This document shows, piece after piece, positions 9,522-18,457 of a stretch of DNA of 64,000 nucleotides (position 1 is the stretch's first letter; each line of letters starts with the position of its first letter). The stretch lies in assembly GCA_040905705.1 (NCBI GenBank), contig JBBDQZ010000038.1, positions 61,658 through 125,657 of the forward strand. Direction: 5' to 3'. The notes under the pieces were generated by a model that was not told the DNA's origin, did no database searches, and saw only the letters and a program-made list of their open reading frames with translations. A program made the position numbers and the translations under genes. This DNA comes from JBBDQZ01 sp040905705 (GTDB lineage: Bacteria; Bacteroidota; Rhodothermia; Balneolales; Natronogracilivirgulaceae).

Positions 9522-11549
9522 TTACGATATGATACTGCCGTTGTCGGCATCAGATGATACAAACATGAACTTTCCGTCAGGAGTTTCTGCCATAAGTATC
9601 ATCCCTTCACTGGGAATACCCATGATTTTTCGGGGTTTGAGATTGGCTACAACCGCCACTTTTTTCCCGGACAACGTTTCGCGATCGGTATGTTTGGCAA
9701 TGCCTGCCATAATGGTTCGCTGTCCCACACCGATATCCACAGCTATCTTGAGGAGTTTGTCGGAACCAGGAACCGCTTCGGCACTTATAATTTCACCTAC
9801 GCGGAGATCAAGCTTGCTGAAATCTTCATAGGTGACGATGTTTTTGACGGGTTCCGGACCGGATTTCTGCTGATCCATTGTTTCGGTCTGGTGTTTAAGT
9901 TTTTGATATTGCGTATCGATGACTTCATCATCCAGTTTATGAAAAAGGATGTCTCCCTTGTCGACCGGACTTCCATTCACAATCATCTGTTCATTGATAT
10001 CCTGCCATTTGATGCGATCAATGTGAAGATTGGATCGAAGCTTGTTACAGGCTCCGGGAATAATGGGTTCAAACAGAACAGACAACGCAGCGGTTATCTG
10101 ACAACATACATTCAGCACGGTTGCACAGCGTTCCATGTCCGATTTGCGCAGATGCCAGGGTTCCATTATGGTGAAATAGCGGTTGCCGGCCCGGGCAAGA
10201 TTCATGCTTTTATGAATCGCCTCACGGAATTGAAACGTTTCGTAACAGGATTCGACCTCTTTTTTCAGACGGGATATTTCACCGAGTGCATTCCGGTCAT
10301 CTTCTGTAAGGGTACCGGCACCGGGCACTTTACCATCAAAATAACGATGTGTGAAGGATAGCGTTCGAAATACAAAATTTCCAAGTATATCTGCCAGTTC
10401 GCCATTGACATGATTCTGAAAATACTTCCAGGAAAAATCGGCGTCTTTGGTCTCCGGCAGACCTGTTCCCAGGACGTATCGCAGCAAATCCGGATCGAAA
10501 TCCTTGAGGTATTCATGCAGCCAGACAGCCCAACCCCGCGAAGTGGAAAGTTTCTGCCCTTCCAGGTTCAAAAACTCATTGGCCGGGACATTTTTCGGAA
10601 GTACATAACCCTGATAGGACATCAATATGGCAGGAAACATGATGCAGTGAAATACAATGTTGTCTTTTCCTATGAAATGGATCAAATCGGATTGGTCATC
10701 CCTCCAGTATTTTTTCCACAATTCGGGGTCGCCTTTTTGCTGTGCCCACTCTTTGGTGGCGGATATGTATCCAATCGGCGCATCAAACCAGACATAAAGT
10801 ACCTTGCCTTCAGCTCCATCGACAGGAACCTGAACCCCCCAGGTCAGGTCACGGGTCACGGCCCGGTCGCCAAGCCCCTGGGATAGCCAGCTTTTTACCT
10901 GTCCCTTGACATTGGGTTTCCAATTTTCGGTTTTGTCCAGCCATGTTTCCAGTTTGTCCTGGAAATTTCCGAGCGGCAGAAACCAGTGTTCGGTTTCTTT
11001 ATAGCTCGGTTTCTCTCCAGTTACCATACTGCGCGGTTCTATCAAATCGGAAGGGGAGAGCGATGTCCCGCATTTTTCACACTGGTCGCCGAAGGCTTCG
11101 GTATATCCGCAATGCGGACAGGTACCTTTTACATATCGGTCGGGAAGGAACATACCCGCTTTTCCGTCATAGAGCTGGGTTTCGATCCGCTTTATGAAAA
11201 CACCGTTGTCGTTCAATATTTTGAAAAAATCCTGTGAGGTCTCATGGTGCACGGGCGAGCTTGTCCGGCCAAAGAAATCGAACGAAATGCCGAACTCCTC
11301 AAACGTTTTCTTGTTCAGTTCATGAAAGCGATCGACGATAGCCTGTGGGCTTACGCCTTCCTTGTCGGCAGCAATGGTAATGGGGACACCGTGTTCATCA
11401 GAGCCGCAGATAAAAACAACATCATCATTGCGCATGCGTTTGTATCGAACATAAAAATCAGCCGGGAGATAGGCTCCGGCCAAATGGCCCAAGTGGATGG
11501 GTCCGTTTGCATAAGGGAGTGCGGATGTAACGAGGGTTCTTTTACCCAT
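9522..11549 (-). CDS. metG: Methionyl-tRNA synthetase
   Basis: MetG charges tRNA-Met and initiator tRNA with methionine. The class I signatures are HLGH (residues 19-22) and KLSTS (333-337, the KMSKS loop). A connective-peptide zinc knuckle has Cys144, Cys147, Cys157 and Cys160. The anticodon-binding helical domain is followed by a C-terminal tRNA-binding OB domain (from about residue 570, DFSKLDLRVGEI), which gives the dimeric type. Length of 675 residues is normal. It is 36 bp upstream of the GH13 gene in the same direction. Confidence 0.97.
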   Translation of the reverse strand: MGKRTLVTSALPYANGPIHLGHLAGAYLPADFYVRYKRMRNDDVVFICGSDEHGVPITIAADKEGVSPQAIVDRFHELNKKTFEEFGISFDFFGRTSSPVHHETSQDFFKILNDNGVFIKRIETQLYDGKAGMFLPDRYVKGTCPHCGYTEAFGDQCEKCGTSLSPSDLIEPRSMVTGEKPSYKETEHWFLPLGNFQDKLETWLDKTENWKPNVKGQVKSWLSQGLGDRAVTRDLTWGVQVPVDGAEGKVLYVWFDAPIGYISATKEWAQQKGDPELWKKYWRDDQSDLIHFIGKDNIVFHCIMFPAILMSYQGYVLPKNVPANEFLNLEGQKLSTSRGWAVWLHEYLKDFDPDLLRYVLGTGLPETKDADFSWKYFQNHVNGELADILGNFVFRTLSFTHRYFDGKVPGAGTLTEDDRNALGEISRLKKEVESCYETFQFREAIHKSMNLARAGNRYFTIMEPWHLRKSDMERCATVLNVCCQITAALSVLFEPIIPGACNKLRSNLHIDRIKWQDINEQMIVNGSPVDKGDILFHKLDDEVIDTQYQKLKHQTETMDQQKSGPEPVKNIVTYEDFSKLDLRVGEIISAEAVPGSDKLLKIAVDIGVGQRTIMAGIAKHTDRETLSGKKVAVVANLKPRKIMGIPSEGMILMAETPDGKFMFVSSDADNGSIIS

Positions 11550-11631
11550 AATACAAATAGAATAAAAAATGGCATGATAATTATTGCGGAATTTTACAGC
11601 TTAAAAGATACGGCAAGTGTCTTCAATATGA

Positions 11632-11689
11632 AACATCCACGGTTAAAGGTTTCGGATATACAAGGGTTTGCTTAATCCATGGATGTTTT
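11632..11689. promoter_or_regulatory. 9-bp inverted repeat between metG and the UpxY gene
   Basis: AAACATCCA (11632-11640) and its exact complement TGGATGTTT (11681-11689) flank 40 nt and run into TTTTATTTT on the plus strand. It could be a long-loop hairpin or a regulator site in the divergent metG/UpxY interval. The role is unknown. Confidence 0.35.
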
Positions 11690-11786
11690 ATTTTGACCTT
11701 ATGAACAGAAATGTATAAACACATGTCGAGTGAAGCGCGTAAGCCAAATATCCATCACGAACATTTTGGTAAACAGGCTACTTAAG

Positions 11787-11812
11787 GATGGTGAAACCAT
11801 GGATACTCCATC
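11787..11812 (+). promoter_or_regulatory. Overlapping hairpins in the 5' leader of the UpxY/NusG-like gene
   Basis: Three 5-bp stems compete for the same bases: ATGGT-GAA-ACCAT (11788-11800), ATGGA-TAC-TCCAT (11799-11811), and an outer GATGG (11787-11791) with CCATC (11808-11812). The cluster ends 30 nt before the start codon. NusG paralogues such as RfaH and LoaP are recruited through small hairpins, so this may be an autoregulatory or pausing element (inference). Confidence 0.4.
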
Positions 11813-11842
11813 TGTAATTATTAACCATTACATTTTATTCAG

Positions 11843-12352
11843 ATGAAACATTGTTGGTACGCACTTTATACCCGCCCACGGTTTGAAAAGAAGGTGGAAA
11901 TTCAGCTGAGAGAGTCGGGTTATGAAGTATGGCTTCCACTTCAAACGGTTGTTCGCCAATGGAGTGACCGGAAGAAAAAAGTAGAGGTTCCGCTTTTTAA
12001 CGGTTATGTGTTTATCCGGACGGCCAAGAAAGATCTTTACCATGTTGTGCAGACAGAAGGGATTGCTACTACGGTGCGTTTTAACGGGGAGCCGGCTCCG
12101 ATTCGTGAGGAACAGATTGAGATGATTCGTAAGGTTCTGATTGGCCCGGATGCTTTTGAGGTTAAACAGATGAAGTTTGCCAGGGGAGACCGGGTTCGCG
12201 TAGTAGATGGAGCCCTTAAAGGCCACGAAGGCCTTTGGCTGGAGTGGCGCGGAAAACGAAGAGTTGCTCTTGAAGTGGAACATCTCAGCCATACTATTTT
12301 AATTGCGGTTCCGGCACCGTATGTGAAAAAAATTGATCACGTTAATACATGA
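11843..12352 (+). CDS. UpxY-type transcription antiterminator (NusG paralogue)
   Basis: This 169-residue protein has a NusG N-terminal domain (CWYALYTRPRFEKKVE, VPLFNGYVFIR) and a C-terminal KOW domain (about residues 112-160, FARGDRVRVVDGALKG). It matches the UpxY/RfaH/LoaP specialised elongation-factor group rather than housekeeping NusG, which sits with secE and ribosomal genes. In Bacteroides, UpxY proteins antiterminate the capsule operon they head. Here the next genes lie on the opposite strand and converge on it, so it has no operon of its own and presumably acts in trans. A hairpin cluster lies just upstream. Confidence 0.88.
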   Translation: MKHCWYALYTRPRFEKKVEIQLRESGYEVWLPLQTVVRQWSDRKKKVEVPLFNGYVFIRTAKKDLYHVVQTEGIATTVRFNGEPAPIREEQIEMIRKVLIGPDAFEVKQMKFARGDRVRVVDGALKGHEGLWLEWRGKRRVALEVEHLSHTILIAVPAPYVKKIDHVNT

Positions 12353-12411
12353 ATCGTGTGACCTGTGCTACCTCATCTTTTGATTGACGCTTTTTAACCC
12401 GGCTCTGTGTT

Positions 12412-14550
12412 TTAATACAACAATCGGATTTGAAAGCTGATATAAAACCTGCCGGGACCTATAGTCCGATCATGTCCCGACCCGACAACCGGCCGGTCTG
12501 AATATTGTAGTTTGCTTAGTTTGAGTTCTGTGAGCAACCATGATGCCGGACGGTATCGAGATACCATATAGGAACGCTGACCCACCCCGTAAACCATGGT
12601 AGAGCCCATTGCATGGGTGACATCATGTTCAAACAGATAGATTCTGGATGCAAAATCTTCGGTTTCAAAAGCCGACCAGCTCATGTCGAAATGCAATTTC
12701 CGGCCGGCTTGCCAGCGAACGGTATGGGTAAGAGCTAATCCGGTTGATCGATTCTTTAATCGTACTCCGTCGAATTGTGTTCTAATCAAGAGCCGGGGAT
12801 GAAGCTGCCCGCTGAGTTGAAGCCGGCCTGTTAACCGGTAATTGGAATCAATGCTTCGGATTACCCTAAGGTGCGCATCTGTCCGTTCCATTTCGATAAG
12901 ACGCTCTTTATATCGGACCTGTAACTGAACATTGTATTTCCGGGTGAAGCGGTAATTAAGTCGAGTCAGGGTTTCCCACCCACCGGATGATCGGGAAATC
13001 CCGTTCCGTGGTTCGGGAAAATAGAACCGGTCAATAAAGCTGTGTATAATCAACCTTGAATCCGGGCGGTGACGAAGGCCGAAGTACCAGCCGGATTGAT
13101 TTGTCGGCGATCCGCTTCCTTCTCCGAAACCATTGCCCAGTTCCGACCAGTATCCCGGACGGTAATCTCTCCGGGAAAAGGACCAGTGTGTGGCATCGGA
13201 AAAACTGCCTGTGATACCGGCAATCCATGCATAACGGTTCTTTTTTGAAGTGTGATTTCCGGTTTCATGTAATTGGTTTTCAGCAATAGGAGAAACAGAC
13301 TGGTGAGTATTCGTAATTCTTGCAGCGTATTCGGCAAAAAAACGGACTTTTTCCTTTCGGATGGTAATATCCGTTCCGAGAACGTCGTTATCCACTCCCT
13401 GAAAAGGGGACGAATGTGGCAGCGGCGACACCGGTTTGTCGAGGCTGTAGGAATAATATGAGGCTCCTGCATTCCATATACGGTTTATTAATGCAATGCG
13501 GCCTCCATAGACTGTCTCATTGACATTCTTTCTTCTCGATAATTCCAGGGCGGTCCTGTGAAAGGGACTGCCGGTTGGAGGACGTATCGTATCATTGTTA
13601 ATTTCAACAGCCGAACGGGCACGGTTGGAATAAAAAGTCGATATACGTATTCCGGTTTCATAAAAAGGAGGTAATATTGGAGCCGGTAGCTCAATTTCAG
13701 TAGCGGCTCCCCGGAAAAATCGTATTTGATCGGATGACCGGTACGGGGAAATACCATGTTGCCTTCGGAATGGGGCCGTGTGTACACTTCCCCCTTTCCC
13801 AAAAGAGGGGGTGGTCCATAATACAAGGCCCTGGCCGTATCGAACAGAGAAATCACCGATGACCAGTCGACGCAGGATTCCCGCGTCCTGAATTCCGATA
13901 TGTGCAGAACTGAAATCAAATCCGGGTATACCATGAAGCTTTTCACCCGGAAGTTTGACTTGAGTGAAATGGGCAAGAAAATATTTACCCGACACGGTCT
14001 GCCGGTGAAAAAGACGGGCGGGCGAACCGACATAATGAGGAGGTTCAGGCGCATCAGCCTGAAAACCATCAGCCTTTGGAAAAGTTTGTTGATATCGAAA
14101 AAATTGTTGAATGGAAAGATTGCTGAAAAAATCGGTGCTCTTTTTTACCTTTTGTCCGGTGGTGACCCATGGCCGTAACAGATTCAGGGTTACCGGGCCG
14201 ATTCCGGGGACATCAGTAAGTTCGCTCACCGATGTAAAAGCCTGATGCTCGCGATGGGCTATGATGGCATCGGCCTGGCGGGCAGTTATTCCGGGGATAA
14301 GCAATAAATCATCACGGCCGGATTGATTTAAATCCAATGGAAACAGTTCTATAATACTTGCTATATAGGTTTTAAAAGTCTCTTCATTTTCAAAATCTCC
14401 AGGATCCATGCTCTCAACCAGTACATGGAACAGATCTTCCGGATTTCCGCCGGAGATTGCGTGATTTTGTGCTTTCAGATTCTTTGCCAAAAACAGTGAA
14501 TAGAGAATGAGTATGGGTATTGAAAATCGGTTGCAGGTCTTTTCCATCAT
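12412..14550 (-). CDS. Exported helix-hairpin-helix plus beta-barrel-like protein
   Basis: The 712-residue protein starts with a signal peptide (IPILILYSLFLAKNLKAQ). Two helix-hairpin-helix motifs of ComEA type follow (about residues 76-132: LLLIPGITARQADAII and LTDVPGIGPVTLNLL). The remaining roughly 550 residues are rich in alternating aromatic and polar strands and end in FYISFQIRLLY, as expected of an outer-membrane barrel. HhH motifs bind DNA non-specifically, so surface DNA binding or uptake is possible but unproven. The gene is 52 bp after the PorV-like barrel gene and is probably cotranscribed with it. Similar HhH-barrel proteins occur in Bacteroidota and remain uncharacterised. Confidence 0.75.
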   Translation of the reverse strand: MMEKTCNRFSIPILILYSLFLAKNLKAQNHAISGGNPEDLFHVLVESMDPGDFENEETFKTYIASIIELFPLDLNQSGRDDLLLIPGITARQADAIIAHREHQAFTSVSELTDVPGIGPVTLNLLRPWVTTGQKVKKSTDFFSNLSIQQFFRYQQTFPKADGFQADAPEPPHYVGSPARLFHRQTVSGKYFLAHFTQVKLPGEKLHGIPGFDFSSAHIGIQDAGILRRLVIGDFSVRYGQGLVLWTTPSFGKGGSVHTAPFRRQHGISPYRSSDQIRFFRGAATEIELPAPILPPFYETGIRISTFYSNRARSAVEINNDTIRPPTGSPFHRTALELSRRKNVNETVYGGRIALINRIWNAGASYYSYSLDKPVSPLPHSSPFQGVDNDVLGTDITIRKEKVRFFAEYAARITNTHQSVSPIAENQLHETGNHTSKKNRYAWIAGITGSFSDATHWSFSRRDYRPGYWSELGNGFGEGSGSPTNQSGWYFGLRHRPDSRLIIHSFIDRFYFPEPRNGISRSSGGWETLTRLNYRFTRKYNVQLQVRYKERLIEMERTDAHLRVIRSIDSNYRLTGRLQLSGQLHPRLLIRTQFDGVRLKNRSTGLALTHTVRWQAGRKLHFDMSWSAFETEDFASRIYLFEHDVTHAMGSTMVYGVGQRSYMVSRYRPASWLLTELKLSKLQYSDRPVVGSGHDRTIGPGRFYISFQIRLLY

Positions 14551-14602
14551 GAATATGGATTAATGAGCTTATATATAGGGAGATGGCAGAGTTAAAACCG
14601 GT

Positions 14603-15544
14603 TTAGAAACGGAACAGGCAATCGATGCCGGGACTCAGCCCGAGTACCGGATGATTTTGAATAGCCAAATTGCTTTGGAAGCGTGCTAAATCGAAACCGG
14701 CACCGGCTGACCATGTAAATGGGTTGCTTGTCCAGCCTCCCCGTATATACATACGGTTAGCCGGATTGCTTTCAATCGCCGCTCTGACCGAGAAGGGGAA
14801 CACAGGATCCTTGACAATATCGAATGTTAGAAGCAGGCCGGTTATTTCATTCCAGGAAATTCCGACAGCCATCTCTTGCGGTAGAAGGGCGTTCTCTCCG
14901 GTACCGATTCGGTTATAAAACAGATTGGAAACACGATATCCAATCCGGAATCCACGAAATAACTCCGCTGTCAGGCCCGCATCCATAGCTCCGGAACCTG
15001 CGGAGTCATATCCCTCAATACGTACATGAATATACCGGACGGCTATTCCCAGTTGGATTTGTTCCCGATGCAGGGACCATCCGTTACGAAGTTGTGTTTC
15101 ACGGTACAACTCGAAACCGTAAGTGTGCAATCCGACTGACATTCCGAGTAAGGGTGTATCCGAGATGAATGGATAGGGAACCGGCAGGTTGATTACCGCA
15201 GTGTGATCCTCCAGTTCTTTCATGCCATAATATCGGATGGTAAATACCCCAAAGGCAGATTTGCTATTGCTTATTAAAGCCGGATTGTGGAACACAGCCC
15301 AGGGATCTTCCGGAAAGGCAGTGTGCGCCTGACCCATTGCAATATTGCGTCCTCCCATGGTTATTTGTGCGGACACGGATTCAAAACCTGTTATTATCAC
15401 TATAAAACCGGATAAACAAACAGCAAAAAGCCGTGCTATATGGCTTTCTTTGTATTTCCGCCAGGAAATAAACCCGTTGAGGCGACAGGCAGGAAGATCC
15501 AGGCCGCGTATCCGGGCCGGAAAGCCAAACCCGGCATCATGCAT
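14603..15544 (-). CDS. PorV/PorQ-like outer-membrane beta-barrel protein
   Basis: Motifs near the mature N-terminus (GGRNIAMGQAHTAFPEDPWAVFHNPA) resemble the PorV/PorQ/UPF0164 group of 14-strand barrels, and the chain ends in the barrel-type aromatic CLFRF. A hydrophobic export segment ending in SVSAQ precedes it. The frame can extend to an ATG at 15655, but those extra residues look like read-through; ATG 15544 is used here, still leaving a rather long N-terminal extension, so the start is uncertain. PorV relatives shuttle type IX cargo or transport hydrophobic compounds. The specific role is unknown. Confidence 0.68.
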   Translation of the reverse strand: MHDAGFGFPARIRGLDLPACRLNGFISWRKYKESHIARLFAVCLSGFIVIITGFESVSAQITMGGRNIAMGQAHTAFPEDPWAVFHNPALISNSKSAFGVFTIRYYGMKELEDHTAVINLPVPYPFISDTPLLGMSVGLHTYGFELYRETQLRNGWSLHREQIQLGIAVRYIHVRIEGYDSAGSGAMDAGLTAELFRGFRIGYRVSNLFYNRIGTGENALLPQEMAVGISWNEITGLLLTFDIVKDPVFPFSVRAAIESNPANRMYIRGGWTSNPFTWSAGAGFDLARFQSNLAIQNHPVLGLSPGIDCLFRF

Positions 15545-15702
15545 CCGATTGCTGAATTCCGGAATGGAAAACCAATTATATGCGTTTTTACTTGTCCGCT
15601 CGTTATATGCCGGAGACATGTTTATTAAATGATGTTGATTATTATCATACATCATCGAAAACAGGATCCCTTACCATTCACAGCACAAACCGACGAAAAA
15701 CA

Positions 15703-16596
15703 ATGCGGAATTCTGTCGCCATTTTGATTCTTTTACTGTTTTTTCTTCCGACACGTTCCTCCGCAGATCAGGTGTTTGAAGTTTCGGTCAGCCTCAACAC
15801 CAGTCAGATCAGCACAACCGATTACAACTATCTCGATGACCTGGCTCCGCTGGTAGAGGAATATCTGGAATCCAACACCTGGACCGACGACCGTTTTGAG
15901 GAGGTTGAGCGTATCCATGTAAATATCCAGATTGTTTTCAACTCCGTTGACTCCCGGACTTTCAACGCTTCACTTGTGATTACTTCCGAGCGGCCTATAT
16001 ATAACACATTGCAGATTACCCCGCTCATAGTACTCAACGATAACAGCTGGACCTTTGATTATGCCAGGAACCAGTCCCTGTATTTTGATCAGTATCAATA
16101 CCATGATATTGCCTCTGTATTGGACTTTTATGCCTATCTTATTCTGGGATATGATTACGATTCATATTCTGAAAAAGGCGGGGATCCATACTTCCGCGAG
16201 GCGCAGCGTATTGCCGAGCTTGGCCAGTCGGCAGGAACAGGGTGGACCAGCACCGGGTCCCGTCGAAGCCGAAGCGATCTGATTTCCCAGTTACTGAATC
16301 CCAATTACGAGGAATTTCGCCGGGCGATTTACCGGTATCATCGCCACGGGCTGGATCTTTTCACACAAGAGCCGGAGCAGTCCCGGGATAATATTCTTGA
16401 AGCTTTTGACCTGATATATGCGTCGCAACGAAAAACGACTGAACGATATCTTTTTGAAATCCTGTTTTCCGCCAAACACCGGGAGTTCAGGGCCATATTC
16501 ATGGATGCCGATACCGAACGTCGTCTCGAAGCCTATAATATTCTGACAACCATCGACGACAGCCGGATATCCGAATATGATCGACTGCAACGTTAG
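15703..16596 (+). CDS. DUF4835 family exported protein
   Basis: The ATG at 15703 gives a clean signal peptide (MRNSVAILILLLFFLPTRSSA) and a 297-residue protein; the frame is open further upstream but without a signal. Family features visible are early EVSVNT-like strands (VSVSLNTSQI), the central GGDPYFREAQ, GW, and the conserved YHRHGLDLF. DUF4835 is confined mainly to Bacteroidota and its function is not known; periplasmic or outer-membrane location is inferred. It is divergent from the PorV-like gene and converges on the MprF-like gene with only 16 bp between stops. Confidence 0.85.
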   Translation: MRNSVAILILLLFFLPTRSSADQVFEVSVSLNTSQISTTDYNYLDDLAPLVEEYLESNTWTDDRFEEVERIHVNIQIVFNSVDSRTFNASLVITSERPIYNTLQITPLIVLNDNSWTFDYARNQSLYFDQYQYHDIASVLDFYAYLILGYDYDSYSEKGGDPYFREAQRIAELGQSAGTGWTSTGSRRSRSDLISQLLNPNYEEFRRAIYRYHRHGLDLFTQEPEQSRDNILEAFDLIYASQRKTTERYLFEILFSAKHREFRAIFMDADTERRLEAYNILTTIDDSRISEYDRLQR

Positions 16597-16612
16597 CCCA
16601 TTTTATCACCGG

Positions 16613-17608
16613 CTACGGCTGATTTTTTTGATCCGGCTTCAAAAAGAATCGTAAGTTCTGATGTCTCTGACGGAGTTCATGCACTCCCAACAGCATGGCG
16701 GCGAATATCAGAGGTATAATAAAATAAAAGAGGCGAAATACGAGAACAGCACTTAGAATTTGTGAGGAGTCAAAAAAAGATCCGAGCATAAGCACAAGAA
16801 TCGTCTCAATAACTCCCAATCCTCCCGGCACCTGGCTGATGACCCCGCCCACATATCCGAGCAGATATATGGCGAGGAACAGAGGGTAGGTCAACGCGTC
16901 AATAGGAGGAAGCAACAGATACAGGATCAGCGACGAGGAGATCAGGTCTGTTGAAGCGACCGTTATCTGGCCGAGCGCCACCGGCAAGGTGGGAAGGGAG
17001 AAGACCTTTCCCCGAAAAATGATTGAAGACCGTACGGTACGGCTCAGAATCAGATAAATGATTACAACCGATATGAAAATCCAGCCGACGATTTTCAGGC
17101 TGACAAGAGGCAAGTCCAGGGTGTCCGGTACGCTTATGGTTGTGCTGACAAATAGCAGTCCTCCAAGTGTCATGAAGCCGCCCCAAAGGGTAAAAGCACA
17201 AAAGGCAACTATTCGGGTGACGTTAAACCCGCTTACTCCCAGGGGGGAATAGACACGGTAGCGGATGGTTCCTCCGACAAGAAGGGACGGTGTAATGTTG
17301 TTGCTGAAGGCGAAACCGAGAAATGACGCTTTGGCTGCCTTGTACCATGGCAGATGGATATTCAAATTGAACAGCGCCAGTACATCATATAAAATGAGTA
17401 TAATGTAGCTGATCAGGCTCATTCCTAAAGCCAGAAACAGATATTGAGGGGGGATTGTCCGTATATATTCCTTGAAGGTATTCCAGTTAAACTGCTGTAT
17501 TTCATTGTTCAGTACAGCGATGGCCAGGATGAACAGGGTAATCCCGATAAGCGGGAGAATAGTGCGGCGTTTAAATATGTGTTTCAGAGCAGATGTTATT
17601 GATTCCAT
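16613..17608 (-). CDS. MprF/AglD-type membrane protein (LPG synthase TM-domain family)
   Basis: This 331-residue integral membrane protein has about eight hydrophobic segments. It carries the family's conserved region (AFSNNITPSLLVGGTIRYRVY and QVPGGLGVIE) found in the flippase half of MprF. The cytosolic aminoacyl-transferase (DUF2156) half of MprF is absent, so lipid flipping or transport is more likely than lysyl-PG synthesis (inference). The start overlaps the end of pcm by 13 bp, implying translational coupling. Confidence 0.85.
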   Translation of the reverse strand: MESITSALKHIFKRRTILPLIGITLFILAIAVLNNEIQQFNWNTFKEYIRTIPPQYLFLALGMSLISYIILILYDVLALFNLNIHLPWYKAAKASFLGFAFSNNITPSLLVGGTIRYRVYSPLGVSGFNVTRIVAFCAFTLWGGFMTLGGLLFVSTTISVPDTLDLPLVSLKIVGWIFISVVIIYLILSRTVRSSIIFRGKVFSLPTLPVALGQITVASTDLISSSLILYLLLPPIDALTYPLFLAIYLLGYVGGVISQVPGGLGVIETILVLMLGSFFDSSQILSAVLVFRLFYFIIPLIFAAMLLGVHELRQRHQNLRFFLKPDQKNQP

Positions 17609-18261
17609 CCCTGTTTGCCAATAAGCGGAACAAATTTGAAGATGGAGAATTGCTCTTCTTCAAACTCTTCATCGGCATGCTTTGTGATGCGAAACATGGC
17701 CTGCTTCTCTTCGTCTCCAACAGGTACCACCATTCGGCCTCCGATGTCAAGCTGTGATTTTAGTGCCTCCGGGATGACCGGTGCGCCTGCTGTTACCACG
17801 ATACCCATATAAGGAGCGTAAGCCGGCCATCCTTCCGTACCGTCACCATACTTCAACATGGCACGGTGTCCAAGATGGTGAAGGATGTTACGTGACCGTT
17901 CATAGAGCAACCGATGGCGTTCAATACTATAAACCTCTGCACCCAGAGTACACAAAATGGCAGCCTGGTAACCCGAACCGGTGCCGATTTCAAGGATTTT
18001 GTCGCCTGGCTCAACTTCGAGCAGTTCCGTTTGTTTGGCAACGGTAAAAGGCTGTGATATGGTTTGCCCCATCTCAATCGGAAGAGCGGTGTCTTCATAA
18101 GCGCGGTGTGCCAGTGCCGTATCGATAAACAGGTGGCGGGGAATCTCGTTCAGGGCATTCAGTACCCGATCATCATGAATGCCTTTGGAGGCCAGCTCTT
18201 TGATGAGAGTTTTCCGACGCTTGTTGAAAACAAGTTCGCTTTGTTTTTTTCGATTCCACAT
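17596..18261 (-). CDS. pcm: Protein-L-isoaspartate O-methyltransferase
   Basis: Pcm methylates isoaspartyl residues with S-adenosylmethionine to start repair of aged proteins. The 221-residue protein has the family substrate loop (GQTISQPFTVA) and the SAM motif I (KILEIGTGSGYQAA). Motif II lies around GIVVTAGAPVIP, and the C-terminal strand GRMVVPVG follows. Length is normal. It overlaps the following membrane-protein gene by 13 bp, so the two are probably expressed together. Confidence 0.94.
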   Translation of the reverse strand: MWNRKKQSELVFNKRRKTLIKELASKGIHDDRVLNALNEIPRHLFIDTALAHRAYEDTALPIEMGQTISQPFTVAKQTELLEVEPGDKILEIGTGSGYQAAILCTLGAEVYSIERHRLLYERSRNILHHLGHRAMLKYGDGTEGWPAYAPYMGIVVTAGAPVIPEALKSQLDIGGRMVVPVGDEEKQAMFRITKHADEEFEEEQFSIFKFVPLIGKQGWNQ

Positions 18262-18457
18262 AAAACAGGTCAGACCCCGCTTAAATTACAACTTCGTAAT
18301 AATTAACATTCCATAATAGGTGTTCATTGGAAATATAGGCAGATTCCGTGGTACCGCCTAAATCCGACACGATTTCGATTTTGTTTATGCCGGACGGTGA
18401 GCATTCCGGGTTCATGCTCTGTGATTATCCGCCGGAAAGTGAAACTGCCGAGGTTTT

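Noticed and set aside
15545..15655. N-terminal extension of the PorV-like protein to ATG 15655
   Set aside because: The extra residues precede the export signal and look non-coding; a start nearer the signal peptide is preferred.
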